From: Weissella ceti
GTDB taxonomy: Bacteria > Bacillota > Bacilli > Lactobacillales > Lactobacillaceae
Reading direction: 5' to 3'
Assembly: GCF_018394055.1 (NCBI RefSeq)
Contig: NZ_CP074441.1
Coordinates: 806,001 to 870,000 of the forward strand
DNA: 64,000 nt
Shown here: piece by piece, positions 50,863-60,125 of the stretch
Position numbering within the stretch: the first letter of the stretch is position 1
Layout of the letters: the number at the start of each line of letters is the position of its first letter
Program-made: the position numbers and the translations under genes
The notes under the pieces: generated by a model
The model's database searches: none
Told to the model about the DNA's origin: nothing
What the model saw: the letters and a program-made list of their open reading frames with translations, nothing else

Positions 50863-52047
50863 TTATCCCTTTAGACGTTCAACGTCACGAGCGATTTCAA
50901 GTTCTTCGTTTGTTGGGATCAACAATACTGAAGCAGCTGAATCTTCTGTTGAGATAACGCGTTCAACACCACGAACGTTGTTCGCTTCTGTGTCAATCTT
51001 GATTCCCATGAAGTTCAATCGGTTGATGATGTCTTCACGAACGTTAGCAGCGTTTTCACCGATACCAGCAGTGAATGTGATGGCGTCAACTCCACCCATT
51101 TCAACGATGTATTGTCCGATGTACTTAACAACGCTGTCAGTGAACATAGTCAAAGCCAACTTAGCGTGTTCGTTAGTGTCTTCAACTTGTTCCAAGTCAC
51201 GCATGTCTGATGACAAAGTAGAAACTCCCAACAATCCTGACTTGTTGTTCAAGACGTGTAGCATTTCTTCGTTTGACAATCCTTCACGTTCTTGGATGTA
51301 GTAGATCAATGAAGGATCTACGTCACCTGAACGAGTAGCCATAGTTACACCTGCCAAAGGAGTGAATCCCATTGAAGTGTCAAATGACTTTCCATCCTTG
51401 ATGGCAGCAACTGAGGCACCAGCACCCAAGTGCAAAGTGATAACCTTAAGATCTTCCAAAGGCTTCCCCAAAACAGCAGCTGTACGTTCTGAAACGTAAC
51501 GGTGTGAAGTTCCGTGGAATCCGTACTTACGTGCCCCATACTTTGTGTAGTATTCGTATGGCAATGCGTACAAGTAGTTTTCACGAGGCATTGTTTGGTG
51601 GAAGGCTGTGTCAAATACTGCAACAGAAGTAGCTTCTGGCAAGATTTCACGGAAGACCTTGATACCTTCAGCGTTAGCTGGGTTGTGTAGAGGAGCGTAA
51701 GCAGCAAGACGTTCGATCTTGTTAACTACTTCGTCGTCAACAACAACTGACTTGTTAAACCATTCTCCACCCGCAACGACACGGTGTCCAACACCTGTGA
51801 TTTCGCTGATTTCAGCGATAACGTTTTGTTCTTGGAATTGTTCAAGCATTGTTTCAATAGCTGAACGGTGGTTTTCGAAATCCTTAACGATTTCAAACTT
51901 TTCACCGTTGAACTTCATTGAGAACACACCGTCTGTTAGACCGATACGTTCAACTTGTCCGTTAGCAATGACTGTTTCTTCAGGCATTTCCAACAATTGG
52001 AACTTCAATGAAGATGAACCCGCATTAATTGATAAAGTTTTTGACAT
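50863..52047 (-). CDS. ackA: Acetate kinase
   Basis: Converts acetyl phosphate and ADP to acetate and ATP, the energy-yielding end of the phosphoketolase pathway. 394 residues: SINAGSSSLKFQL at the N-terminus, GVGHRVVAGGEWF near 85, VFDTAFHQTMP near 145, KYGFHGTSHRYV near 170 and HLGAGASVAAIKDGKSFDTSMGFTPLAG near 205. The start is ATG 52047 (MSKTLS), with AAGGGG 8 bases upstream; the extension to 52068 has no ribosome site. Monocistronic, as usual in this group. Confidence 0.97.
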   Translation of the reverse strand: MSKTLSINAGSSSLKFQLLEMPEETVIANGQVERIGLTDGVFSMKFNGEKFEIVKDFENHRSAIETMLEQFQEQNVIAEISEITGVGHRVVAGGEWFNKSVVVDDEVVNKIERLAAYAPLHNPANAEGIKVFREILPEATSVAVFDTAFHQTMPRENYLYALPYEYYTKYGARKYGFHGTSHRYVSERTAAVLGKPLEDLKVITLHLGAGASVAAIKDGKSFDTSMGFTPLAGVTMATRSGDVDPSLIYYIQEREGLSNEEMLHVLNNKSGLLGVSTLSSDMRDLEQVEDTNEHAKLALTMFTDSVVKYIGQYIVEMGGVDAITFTAGIGENAANVREDIINRLNFMGIKIDTEANNVRGVERVISTEDSAASVLLIPTNEELEIARDVERLKG

Positions 52048-52358
52048 GGTTAAATCCCCTTCTGACATTTACGTAATTTCTTCAAATTATATTCTAGCAC
52101 AATTACTTAAACTCTTGTGAGTTTTGTTTAATTTCTTCGTATATTCGTGTAAAAAAACGTTGATTCATCGTATTGATTGCGCATTCACTTTTTTTCACAA
52201 ACTCGACGTCATTTATCTGTAAAATGGTTAATTACACCTTTTTTACGTGACAAAATCATCACTAACTAGACGTAATTTACAATTGTTTAAGAAAACAACA
52301 TTTTATCAAGTTATATTTTTTACGAAAATTTTTAGCACAATAACACCTTTTTACTGAA
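52048..52358. other. Intergenic region between pepT and ackA
   Basis: About 310 A+T-rich bases containing the ackA promoter. I found no convincing cre site and no clear terminator for the pepT operon. No gene is visible. Confidence 0.4.
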
Positions 52359-53609
52359 TTAAGCTTGTGTGTTTAATTCAACAATCTTCAATACTGTATC
52401 AACCGCTTGCTTCATTGTACGTGTTGAAACGTATTCGAAACGACCATGCATGTTTTCAGCACCGGCGAAAACGTTAGGTGTTGGTAGGCCCAAGAAAGTA
52501 ATCTTTGACCCATCAGTTCCACCACGAACTGGTTCGATGATTGGTGTGATATCCAGTTCCTTCATGGCTGCTTCTGCAAGGTTAACTGATGTCATGTTGT
52601 CCTTCAAAATTTCACCCATGTTGTAGTATTGGTCAGCCATCTTCAAAGCAATACGTTCTTCACCAAAGGCAGCGTTCATGTCATCAACGATCTTTTGCAT
52701 CATTGCCTTACGACCTTCAAACTTTTCGCGGTCGTGATCACGAATGATGTACGCCATTGAAGCTTCTTCAGGTGTACCGTCCATTGCTAGTAGGTGGAAG
52801 AATCCTTCCATGCCTTCTGTGTGTTCTGGACGATCATGTTCTGGCAAAGCTGCGTGCAAGTCCATTCCAACTTGCAAGGCATTAACCATTGTATCCTTAG
52901 CTGTTCCTGGGTGAACGTTACGTCCCTTGATCTTAATTTCAGCACTAGCAGCTGAGAATGTTTGCCATTCTAGTTCCCCTAGTGGTCCACCATCAAGTGT
53001 GTATGCAAAGTCTGCACCAAATTCTTCGACGTGGAAGTTGTTGGCTCCCATTCCGATTTCTTCGTCAGGTCCGAAAGCAAAGCGCAATTCTCCGTGCTTT
53101 ACTTCTGGGTTAGCAATGAAGTATTCTGCAGCGGCCATAATTTCAGCAACCCCAGCCTTGTCATCTGCTCCCAACAAAGTTGTTCCATCAGTTGTAATCA
53201 ATGTGTGGCCATCGTACTTCTTTAGACTTGGGAAGTCCTTTGGTGACAAAGTGAATTCGTCATTCAACTTAATGTCTGATGCACCGTCGTAGTTTTCGAC
53301 GAATTGTGGTTGCACATTTTCAGAGTTAAAGTCGGCTGTGTCAACGTGCGCAATGAATCCAATTGTTGGTACGTCAGCATCAATGTTTGATGCCAAGTCT
53401 GCGAATACATATCCGTCAGACATTGTACGAACGTTTTCAAGTCCCATCTTTTCCAATTCAACGGCCAAGTCAGCCAAGAAAGCAACTTCCTTCGGGTCAG
53501 AAGGTGTTGTCGTTGATGTTTCGTCAGAACGTGTATTAATCTTCACGTAACGTACAAAGCGCTCCACCAAGTTTGGGTATACTGCGTTAATTTGTTCTAA
53601 TTCACTCAT
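52359..53609 (-). CDS. pepT: Tripeptidase PepT
   Basis: A 416-residue M20 metallopeptidase that removes the N-terminal residue of tripeptides in the cytoplasm. Zinc ligands and base: [10 protein letters not shown] near 80, [16 protein letters not shown] near 143, [11 protein letters not shown] near 178 and the terminal [30 protein letters not shown] near 360 is also typical. It is third in the trmK-nif3-pepT operon, 16 bases after nif3. Confidence 0.96.
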   Translation of the reverse strand: MSELEQINAVYPNLVERFVRYVKINTRSDETSTTTPSDPKEVAFLADLAVELEKMGLENVRTMSDGYVFADLASNIDADVPTIGFIAHVDTADFNSENVQPQFVENYDGASDIKLNDEFTLSPKDFPSLKKYDGHTLITTDGTTLLGADDKAGVAEIMAAAEYFIANPEVKHGELRFAFGPDEEIGMGANNFHVEEFGADFAYTLDGGPLGELEWQTFSAASAEIKIKGRNVHPGTAKDTMVNALQVGMDLHAALPEHDRPEHTEGMEGFFHLLAMDGTPEEASMAYIIRDHDREKFEGRKAMMQKIVDDMNAAFGEERIALKMADQYYNMGEILKDNMTSVNLAEAAMKELDITPIIEPVRGGTDGSKITFLGLPTPNVFAGAENMHGRFEYVSTRTMKQAVDTVLKIVELNTQA

Positions 53610-53625
53610 ATTGATTACCTCTTCC

Positions 53626-54423
53626 TTAGATATATTGATAAGGATCTGTATTCACATCAGATGTAAATACATTATCCAATTCCCACTTATTATCATTTTG
53701 CCACTTTTTAACTAATTTTGCCATTTCTGATGTCGCTAAAGCTTCCATATGATGATCTGGATCAATCACAACGAAGTCATCCATCAAAATACTGTGCCCA
53801 ACGTGATAATAAATATCCGCTGTAACATAAGCATCTGCACCAGCGGCTTGCGCAACGACATATTCCTTACCACCATCACCACCTAGTACGGCAATCTTTT
53901 TAATTTGGCGATTCAAATCATTGGCAATGACACGAACCTTCTCAACACCACAGATATCACGAATAAAAGCTGCATATTCTGCAACAGTCGTTGTTTCTGC
54001 TAATGTTCCGATACGACCAAGCCCCGTTTCACCATCTGCGTTAGGCAATAACGGCTTCGTATCTTGAATACCAAAGGCAGACGCTAACCAATCGTTCAAA
54101 CCATCTTTGGCTGAATCCAAGTTAGTATGGGCTGCGTAAACAACAATATCGTGCTTAATCAACTTGGCGTACATTTGGTTTTGTGGATCACTCAAATCCA
54201 AATTCTTAGCTGGACGGAACATCACTGGATGATGAGCGAAGATAAAATCAACACCCTTTTCAATTGCCTCGTCTACCACAGCAGGCAACACATCCAAAGT
54301 CGTCATCACATTATGAATTTCTTGTGTGCCATCCCCAATTTGAATCCCAATTGCATCACGTTCCCACGCTAAGTGCTTTGGTGCATGTGCTTCAATCTTT
54401 GCAATTAAATCATTCGCCTGCAT
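53626..54423 (-). CDS. Nif3-like dinuclear metal-binding protein
   Basis: A 265-residue protein of the Nif3/DUF34 family, whose members form toroidal hexamers with two metals per subunit; the biochemical role is unsettled (GTP cyclohydrolase-like or metallochaperone). [15 protein letters not shown] near 62-76 holds the His-His metal motif, [21 protein letters not shown] near 100 supplies further ligands, and [20 protein letters not shown]-like DPDHHMEAL is near 235. The start is ATG 54423 (MQANDLI), with AGAGG upstream, overlapping the end of trmK by 14 bases, a gene pair common across Firmicutes. Confidence 0.93.
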   Translation of the reverse strand: MQANDLIAKIEAHAPKHLAWERDAIGIQIGDGTQEIHNVMTTLDVLPAVVDEAIEKGVDFIFAHHPVMFRPAKNLDLSDPQNQMYAKLIKHDIVVYAAHTNLDSAKDGLNDWLASAFGIQDTKPLLPNADGETGLGRIGTLAETTTVAEYAAFIRDICGVEKVRVIANDLNRQIKKIAVLGGDGGKEYVVAQAAGADAYVTADIYYHVGHSILMDDFVVIDPDHHMEALATSEMAKLVKKWQNDNKWELDNVFTSDVNTDPYQYI

Positions 54424-55111
54424 GAGCAAGGACCTCTTCAATTTCTGACTTTTGTGCCACGTACTTGGCGTAGGCTGGTGAATCTTGCTTTTCAACAGCG
54501 ACCAATTGCGCCATCACATCACCAATACGGTCTGCTTCACGTTGCCACTTAGCACGCCATACATCATCGTTGTTAGCGATATTGAATGGTCCGTAGTGAC
54601 GTTCTTGATCAGTCAATTTTTGTGCGCCTGGTTGTGCAACCAAGATTTCGTAGTAATGTCCTTCATCCAGAATCATTGTTTCGGCTGTTAGCTTGTAACC
54701 ATGTTGTTCTAACCATTCACGTACAACATAAACATCAATGTTGGGTTGTAGAATCAAGTAGTCATAACGTTCGTTGTTTTGGTGACCAGCTTCAAGAATT
54801 TGCGCAATCAAACGACCACCCATTCCTGCAACAACAACAGTATCAATATTGTCTTCTGGCTTAACGGCTGCTAGACCATCAGCTAAACGTGTTTCTAACT
54901 TATCAGTCAAACGGTGACGCATCACTTCTTGACGCGCATTTTCTAGTGGGCCCTTAGCGACTTCACCCGCAATCCCAAAACTGATTTTGTCAGCCAACAA
55001 TAGGTTTGCTGGCAAGTAAGCATGATCAGATCCAATATCAGCCAAACGGGCGTTAGCGGGTACGAAATCTGCAACAACTTGTAATCTCTTTGATAAATGC
55101 AATGCGTCCAT
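54410..55111 (-). CDS. trmK: tRNA (adenine-22-N1)-methyltransferase
   Basis: A 233-residue SAM-dependent enzyme that methylates A22 of tRNAs. The SAM motif is LADIGSDHAYLPANLL near 23-38. VVVAGMGGRLIAQIL near 92 and LILQPNIDVYVVREWLEQHGYKL near 115 are family signatures, and a helical C-terminal coiled-coil region ends the protein. First in the operon with nif3 and pepT. Confidence 0.95.
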   Translation of the reverse strand: MDALHLSKRLQVVADFVPANARLADIGSDHAYLPANLLLADKISFGIAGEVAKGPLENARQEVMRHRLTDKLETRLADGLAAVKPEDNIDTVVVAGMGGRLIAQILEAGHQNNERYDYLILQPNIDVYVVREWLEQHGYKLTAETMILDEGHYYEILVAQPGAQKLTDQERHYGPFNIANNDDVWRAKWQREADRIGDVMAQLVAVEKQDSPAYAKYVAQKSEIEEVLAHAGE

Positions 55112-55221
55112 AATTTTGTCTCGTTTTCTTTAAAATATTAGTTCTATTTTATCACAATTCAAGGAACTACTTTGGCTAGTTATGATAGATTAATAAGTTT
55201 TTGACATTCTCAGTAGATAGT

Positions 55222-55252
55222 AAAAAAGAGCAACCATATTTATGGCTGCTCT
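55222..55252 (-). terminator. Terminator of the Doc-like operon
   Basis: AGAGCA-CCAT / ATGG-TGCTCT with one mismatch, followed on the minus strand by six T, 24 bases after the 50-aa gene. Confidence 0.87.
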
Positions 55253-55275
55253 CTTACTTTGTTAAATAATTACGA

Positions 55276-55428
55276 TTACATTTCTGAAAGTCGCTTCATA
55301 GCGTCATATACGTTTTTGTTGGACAAAATTCGTTCCACAGATTCACGCATTGCTTGCTCTACACTCTCTGGTGCTTTGTATTCTGCACGTACTTTAGTGG
55401 CGTATTGAATCAGTTCTTCTTCTGTCAT
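55276..55428 (-). CDS. Small acidic protein, 50 aa
   Basis: Starts at ATG 55428 with GAGG 8 bases upstream. MTEEELIQYATKVRAEYKAP is followed by a helical, charged sequence ending YDAMKRLSEM. I recognise no family. It begins 18 bases after the Doc-like stop, and the shared terminator makes it the last gene of that operon. It could be an accessory or unrelated gene. Confidence 0.72.
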   Translation of the reverse strand: MTEEELIQYATKVRAEYKAPESVEQAMRESVERILSNKNVYDAMKRLSEM

Positions 55429-55446
55429 TCGAATTACCTCCTCTTC

Positions 55447-55893
55447 TTACTCAAATAGTTTAATAGCACTATGTTTAAAAAGCAAATCATAAACATTTGC
55501 TTCCGTTAGCTTACCATTTGCAATATCCACGGAAATTCCATACATATCTTTACCTGTTTCATGCACCAACGCCTCTTCATCAAATATATAACCATTTAAA
55601 TCTAGATATGCAAGAGCTGATAACAAAGCCGTTCGTTTATTACCATTATGGTAAGCCTGTTTCGTGGCAATTCGCACCCAATAAAACGCCGCCCTCTCGA
55701 GAATCGTCATTGGATAGTCAACTCCTAAAGGTGGGTACAAAGAAGCGTTTAATATATATTTAATTTGACCATCAAATTTTACACCATAAACACCATTTTC
55801 TTCAAACAGATCACGAGCAATTTGATTTAATGCTACCATGATTTCAAAGTCAAAGTTAACTGGATTTATATCGATTATTACCAGAGACATCAT
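55447..55893 (-). CDS. Doc/Fic-like death-on-curing protein with altered Fic motif
   Basis: About 148 residues. NQIARDLFEENGVYGVKFDGQIKYILN, AAFYWVRIATKQAYHNGNKRTALLSALAYLDLNGY and the C-terminal helical region match the Doc subgroup of Fic proteins, which phosphorylate EF-Tu. In place of HxFxDANKRT the motif reads QAYHNGNKRT: the phosphate-binding GNKR is kept, but Gln occupies the usual catalytic His position. The protein may therefore be altered or weak in activity. The start is uncertain: ATG 55893 or 55890 is preferred because longer frames overlap the upstream gene; the ribosome site is weak, implying translational coupling. Confidence 0.82.
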   Translation of the reverse strand: MMSLVIIDINPVNFDFEIMVALNQIARDLFEENGVYGVKFDGQIKYILNASLYPPLGVDYPMTILERAAFYWVRIATKQAYHNGNKRTALLSALAYLDLNGYIFDEEALVHETGKDMYGISVDIANGKLTEANVYDLLFKHSAIKLFE

Positions 55894-55912
55894 ACTTTCA
55901 CAGACTAACTTA

Positions 55913-56125
55913 TCATCTTTTATACTGCTCCTTCTTTCCAGAATCAACATAATATCCTACTACTTTATCATTGGGGTCTTTTGTTTCTACCAGCCAACTT
56001 CCTGAAAACTGTTTGTTTAAAAGACTAACGAATTCTGCATATTGTTTCTTTCCAATACGAGGTTGTAATAGAATTTTGGGTTTCCCACTAACATTGAACA
56101 AATCATTTCCTGATAAGTTTGACAT
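55913..56125 (-). CDS. Putative partner (antitoxin) of the Doc-like protein, 70 aa
   Basis: Starts at ATG 56125 with AGGAG 7 bases upstream. The product (SNLSGNDLFNVSGKPKILLQ..., ending VVGYYVDSGKKEQYKR) is basic and probably soluble. It does not look like Phd/YefM, the usual partner of Doc, and no DNA-binding motif is obvious. It lies about 20 bases upstream of the toxin start, the usual antitoxin position, so an antitoxin role is inferred from context only. Confidence 0.7.
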   Translation of the reverse strand: MSNLSGNDLFNVSGKPKILLQPRIGKKQYAEFVSLLNKQFSGSWLVETKDPNDKVVGYYVDSGKKEQYKR

Positions 56126-56289
56126 CCTGTTTCTCCTTTTTATAAAAAGCATTTTCACAGTTACGTGATAACAGTAATGCGCCTCAGATATTATTTTTTC
56201 CAATAATTTTAATACATGTTCCCAGCAAGCACTTCGGCTTGATCGACCTAAAGCATTTACAGTAATAAGTATTGGTTAATAGAGCTAAT

Positions 56290-56322
56290 TAAAAAGACAC
56301 CCACCATAATTAGTGAGTGTCT
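56290..56322 (-). terminator. Terminator after the TPR protein gene
   Basis: AGACAC-CAC / GTG-GTGTCT with mismatches flanking a short loop; five T on the minus strand. Confidence 0.8.
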
Positions 56323-56354
56323 CTCTTAAATGTTAATTCATGATTTACAACAAC

Positions 56355-57635
56355 TTAGAATTCGCTGTCAGCCATTCCGGCCAATGTTTCACTCATTTCT
56401 AAGTCAGTTGGTACCAATTCAACGTAACGTGTTAATGTTTCAAGCGCTAGTTCATGGTTACCATTTTCACGGAAGTAGAAGAATGCTTCTCGTAAGAAGT
56501 TTGCATCATCAATAAACAATGGTACAGCGGCTTGCCAGTATTGAGTTGCCATTTCGTAATCTTCCAATGCTGTGTAGCTTTGCGCCAAATTACGGTAGAT
56601 GATTGGATCAATGTCCGCTTCATCATCTGCAAGATAATCATTTAGCAAGCTAATGTTTTCAGTGTGCTTTCTTTGTAGGACCAACCAGTCAGAGTAGTCC
56701 AAGACTAGTGTTGTGTCACCAGGGTTATTGCGTAGCCCTTCTTGGTACAATGTTTCAGCTTGTTCACTTGACCCTAGTCGTTCACTTAGGATAGCGGCAC
56801 GTTCAACCAACTTTGTGTTGAATTGATCAACGGCCAAACCAGCTTGATAAGTACGTAGTGCATCTTCATCTTGTTGCGCATGTTCGTACAAGTTTCCTAG
56901 TGGTTCGTACAAAGTTGCGTAACTTGCATCAATGTCCATCAACTCTTCAAAAGTATCAATGGCCTTTTGATGCGTTTCTTCATCAGCAGCGTACAACATC
57001 CCCAATTGAAAACGAACATCAGGTGTCAATTCAGTTGGCTTGATTTGTTCTAGGTATGCCAATGCATGTGTGACATCCCCAACCAACGCATAAGCCACAC
57101 CAATACGTGACGCAATATCAGTTCCTGAGAAGTAACGGTCACCATTCTTCAATAGCTCACGGTAGTAAGCAATTGCTTCTTGGTACTTTGCTGAGGCAAA
57201 GTAGTATTCAGCTAAGGCAAAGCCAATAACTGGCTCTTCAGGCGCCAAACTATAAGCTTCTTTCAACTTTGATTCCGCTGGTTCATACAATCCTTCTGAT
57301 TGATACAAGTCCGCCAAAACCATCAATGATTCCAAGTAAGCATTTGACGTTGGCTTAATATCAGCCAAGTATGTCATCGCTGCATCAGTATCATCTTCAT
57401 CAATTGCGATATCAGCTAAAGCTGTACGTAATTGATCTTCATCTGGATAACGTTCTAATAGCTTTTCGTAAGCACGCTTAGCTTGATTACTCATTCCTAG
57501 CGCGTATAGTTCTTCGGCCAATGAATAGATTGTGTCGTCGTCATCATGACGCAATGATGAGGCAAATGACTTCTTTGCTTCATCAACTTGACCCAATGCC
57601 AATTCATTTAGCATGCGTTCTCCAAAAGATGCCAT
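56355..57635 (-). CDS. Tetratricopeptide-repeat protein, YpiA-like
   Basis: A 426-residue, acidic, soluble protein built almost wholly of TPR helices (for example LAEELYALGMSNQAKRAYEKLLERYPDEDQLRTALADI at about 38-75 and ASRIGVAYALVGDVTHALAYLEQIKP near 180-205), about ten repeats in all. Size and arrangement match the YpiA family encoded near aroA/ypiB in bacilli, a scaffold of unknown function. AGGAG precedes the ATG. Its start lies next to the stop of a 48-aa gene, so they share a transcript. Confidence 0.87.
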   Translation of the reverse strand: MASFGERMLNELALGQVDEAKKSFASSLRHDDDDTIYSLAEELYALGMSNQAKRAYEKLLERYPDEDQLRTALADIAIDEDDTDAAMTYLADIKPTSNAYLESLMVLADLYQSEGLYEPAESKLKEAYSLAPEEPVIGFALAEYYFASAKYQEAIAYYRELLKNGDRYFSGTDIASRIGVAYALVGDVTHALAYLEQIKPTELTPDVRFQLGMLYAADEETHQKAIDTFEELMDIDASYATLYEPLGNLYEHAQQDEDALRTYQAGLAVDQFNTKLVERAAILSERLGSSEQAETLYQEGLRNNPGDTTLVLDYSDWLVLQRKHTENISLLNDYLADDEADIDPIIYRNLAQSYTALEDYEMATQYWQAAVPLFIDDANFLREAFFYFRENGNHELALETLTRYVELVPTDLEMSETLAGMADSEF

Positions 57636-57782
57636 TTATTGCTCCTTATCTGCATTGGCTTTTTGTCGTGCTTGAGCCAATAGCGCTGCGCGTTGTGATT
57701 GCTTTTGCTCACGGGTTACTTGGCCGTTTTGTGCGGCTCCACGTGAAAAATCGTTTGATTTAAGTGTTCCTTTAGTTGACAT
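57636..57782 (-). CDS. Small basic protein, 48 aa
   Basis: Starts at ATG 57782 behind GGGGG about 8 bases upstream. MSTKGTLKSNDFSRGAAQNG is followed by a Gln/Arg/Ala-rich helix (REQKQSQRAALLAQARQKAN). Its TAA abuts the TPR gene start, which suggests translational coupling. No family is recognised, though short proteins of this kind upstream of TPR genes occur in related bacteria as far as I recall. Confidence 0.7.
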   Translation of the reverse strand: MSTKGTLKSNDFSRGAAQNGQVTREQKQSQRAALLAQARQKANADKEQ

Positions 57783-57890
57783 GTTCTTGCCCCCTTTTTT
57801 AAGTAAGTACATCAATTATATACCACTTTGCCTGTCTAACCAACGCCTAACCCCACCATGTTATAATACATTTACGGAGGATATATCATT

Positions 57891-58367
57891 ATGGTTATGG
57901 AAGCGTATTTTAAAGAATTACGAGAGAAGATTGGACATGAAGAAATTATCATGCCTGGTGTGATTGGCGTTTTGTTTGACGAAACGCGTACTAAGGTACT
58001 CCTGGAACAACGTGGGGATGGTGAAATTGGGTGGAGCTTCGTTGGTGGTATGCAAAACATTAACGAAAGTGTCATGACTTCAATTATCCGTGAGTTCAAA
58101 GAAGAAGCTGGTTTAGAAGTTGAAATCGACTCGTTGATTGGTGTCGACACAAACTTCCACCATGTATTCCCAAATGGTGACCAAGCACAAATTCCCGTAA
58201 CTGTGTTTGAGGTTAAACAAATTGGTGGACAATTAGAAGCCGATGGCGAAGAAACATTGAGCCTACAATTTGTTCCCTTAGAAAGTCATCCTAAGATGTA
58301 CAACAAGCAACATCAATACACAATTGATCAATTAATCGCTAATAAGCCTTATGGTTGGTACAACTAA
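57891..58367 (+). CDS. Nudix hydrolase
   Basis: A 158-residue pyrophosphohydrolase. The Nudix box GMQNINESVMTSIIREFKEEAG fits G-x5-E-x7-RE-U-x-EE-x-G exactly (about residues 53-74). The VLFDE...VLLEQRGDGEIGWSFVGG lead-in suggests a nucleotide-type substrate, which is not identified. GGAGG precedes the ATG at 57891; the ATG at 57897 is an alternative. It is alone, divergent from the TPR operon. Confidence 0.92.
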   Translation: MVMEAYFKELREKIGHEEIIMPGVIGVLFDETRTKVLLEQRGDGEIGWSFVGGMQNINESVMTSIIREFKEEAGLEVEIDSLIGVDTNFHHVFPNGDQAQIPVTVFEVKQIGGQLEADGEETLSLQFVPLESHPKMYNKQHQYTIDQLIANKPYGWYN

Positions 58368-58403
58368 TCATTTAATTGATGATGTACTAGCAATTACATG
58401 AAT

Positions 58404-58444
58404 AAAACCGCTGAAGCAACGTGTCATTCCTTCAGCGGTTTTTT
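58404..58444 (+). terminator. Terminator after the Nudix gene
   Basis: AAAACCGCTGAAG / CTTCAGCGGTTTT with a 12-base loop and a T-run on the plus strand. Confidence 0.92.
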
Positions 58445-58494
58445 ATTTGCCTATTCTGTATTTACTAGCTATTCATACATTTAATTGACTTTAA

Positions 58495-58620
58495 TTATTT
58501 AGGGTTTTCAGTTTGATGTTCCTTTGACGCAGAAACACGCTCACCATCAACGATAGATTGTCGCTTTGATTCTTCGATAACTCCTGAGTCTACTTCATTA
58601 AATTCTCGTTCTATTTGCAT
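58495..58620 (-). CDS. Small acidic protein, 41 aa
   Basis: Starts at ATG 58620 with GAGGAG 7 bases upstream. MQIEREFNEVDSGVIEESKR is followed by a polar tail ending ENPK; there is no membrane helix or cysteine. The strong ribosome site is the main support. It lies in a 730-base region between two larger genes. Confidence 0.6.
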   Translation of the reverse strand: MQIEREFNEVDSGVIEESKRQSIVDGERVSASKEHQTENPK

Positions 58621-59091
58621 GATGATCTCCTCAATATTATTACTTACATGTCTACTTTGCTCTCTTGGGTAGAGAAACTTAAGTCTTCAGATGCTTTTAT
58701 ATGAGTTCGTTCATGTTTTATCAGCTATCAAATCGCAGGTTCCTTACGGACAATTGGAATTTAAAAGCAAGTGAAGATTAATCTGGGTTACTACCTGTCA
58801 GTCTTAGAATACACCTGGACCTACCACTAAGGTTAAGCCAGGATATTTTCCTTGATGATGTGCCAATTGTGTAAGTATTCTATCCATCATATCTCATCCT
58901 CCTCTAGACGTGATTTTTGGTACTCGTCATTCAGCGCACTCCACTAGTTTTAGATATATGTTGTTCCTTAAACCTAATAAAAAGAAACGCCATTACATTT
59001 AATACTAGTGACAAATAATAATAGATATACATCTCATCTATTTATTAACATTATAATACTAATTATTTGCTTTCGCTTATTTTTTGTAATT
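58621..59091. other. Gene-poor region with one possible 28-aa peptide
   Basis: Apart from the short frame at 58804-58890 described separately, no reading frame here has a ribosome site. The plus-strand frame at 59008-59214 is A+T-rich, lacks a ribosome site and runs into the L-HicDH gene, so it is rejected. The area may hold remnants of a decayed gene. Confidence 0.4.
58804..58890 (-). CDS. Possible 28-aa peptide
   Basis: ATG 58890 follows a perfect GGAGG 7 bases upstream. The peptide is MMDRILTQLAHHQGKYPGLT plus a hydrophobic, glycine-rich tail LVVGPGVF. It could be a real short peptide or the 5' remnant of a truncated gene. No family is recognised. Confidence 0.35.
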   Translation of the reverse strand: MMDRILTQLAHHQGKYPGLTLVVGPGVF

Positions 59092-59121
59092 AAAAAAACG
59101 ATGAACAACATCCGTTCATCG
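59092..59121 (-). terminator. Terminator of the pdxK to L-HicDH operon
   Basis: CGATGAAC / GTTCATCG with a 7-base loop, followed on the minus strand by seven T, 52 bases beyond the stop. Confidence 0.9.
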
Positions 59122-59173
59122 TGTTTTTCTGTGTTTATTATATGGTTTTACCACGAACTACGCAGATTTGAAA

Positions 59174-60106
59174 TTATGCCTTTGTTGCAACTTCAGCAAA
59201 TTTTTCAGCAATAAAGTCACGTGACGTAGCAAGCAACGTTTCTTCTTCATCCGTCAAATTAAGTTGGCAGCTTTGTACAACACCATTCGAACCAATAATA
59301 GCTGGATATGAGTAGTACACACTTTCACCTTCACGTAATTGTGCTAGAACTAGTTCTTCATGCGTATTACTTAAAACAGCTTTCGCAATTCGAATACCTG
59401 ACATCGCAACACCGTAACAAGTGAAGCCTTTACCCTTCATGATTGCTTTGGCTCCTGCCCCAGCCTTAGCAGCAACTTCGTCCAAATCAATTCCACGCTG
59501 AGCAGCTAGTTCCACCATTGGCATCCCTAAGGCCTTAACAGTTGACCAGGCAACAAATTGGGTTTGCCCATGTTCACCTAAGCTATAACCAGTAATTGAA
59601 CGTGGATGAATATCTAGTTCATCCGCCAAGACACGTTGCATACGCGCCGTATCAAGCGCTGTTCCGGTTCCTACCACTTGGTTAGCTGGCAGTTCTGTTT
59701 CTTGTTGGTAAAGCGTTGTAATGACATCTAATGGGTTTGACATGACAATCAAGACCCCATTAAAACCAGAAGCTTTAATTTTTTGACTCACATCACGAAC
59801 CATTTCACTTGTAAAGGCCATTTCGGCAAAGCGATCACCATGGCTATTCTTTTGAAGCCCAATATCACCTAGGGTTGAAATCAACACATCAGCATCCTTC
59901 AACGCTGACCAATCATTCGCAATGATCTTGGCATTAGCCATCAAATCATTGCCCATAGCATCTTCAAAATCAAGCTTGTTCGCTGTTGCTTTCTCTTCGG
60001 TACGGTTTAAAAAGACGTATTCATCGGCAACATTTTGCGCAATCATTCCTTGCGCAACGGCACAACCGACATTTCCCATGCCGATAATTCCAACTCGTTG
60101 TGTCAT
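59174..60106 (-). CDS. L-2-hydroxyisocaproate dehydrogenase (LDH superfamily)
   Basis: A 310-residue NAD-dependent enzyme interconverting branched 2-keto and L-2-hydroxy acids. GIIGMGNVGCAVAQGMIAQ at the N-terminus, ISTLGDIGLQKN and MSNPLDVITTL around 105-130, catalytic GYSLGEHGQTQFVAWSTV (His near 185) and a C-terminal YYSYPAIIGSNGV follow the L-HicDH of Weissella confusa closely, as I remember that protein. The start is ATG 60106 (MTQRVGI) with GAGGAA 8 bases upstream. It is last in an operon, 19 bases after an MFS gene. Confidence 0.9.
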   Translation of the reverse strand: MTQRVGIIGMGNVGCAVAQGMIAQNVADEYVFLNRTEEKATANKLDFEDAMGNDLMANAKIIANDWSALKDADVLISTLGDIGLQKNSHGDRFAEMAFTSEMVRDVSQKIKASGFNGVLIVMSNPLDVITTLYQQETELPANQVVGTGTALDTARMQRVLADELDIHPRSITGYSLGEHGQTQFVAWSTVKALGMPMVELAAQRGIDLDEVAAKAGAGAKAIMKGKGFTCYGVAMSGIRIAKAVLSNTHEELVLAQLREGESVYYSYPAIIGSNGVVQSCQLNLTDEEETLLATSRDFIAEKFAEVATKA

Positions 60107-60125
60107 GTGTATTTCCTCTTTCGTT

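Noticed and set aside
59008-59214. Plus-strand 68-aa hydrophobic frame
   Set aside because: No ribosome site, very A+T-rich, contains the operon terminator and ends inside the L-HicDH gene.
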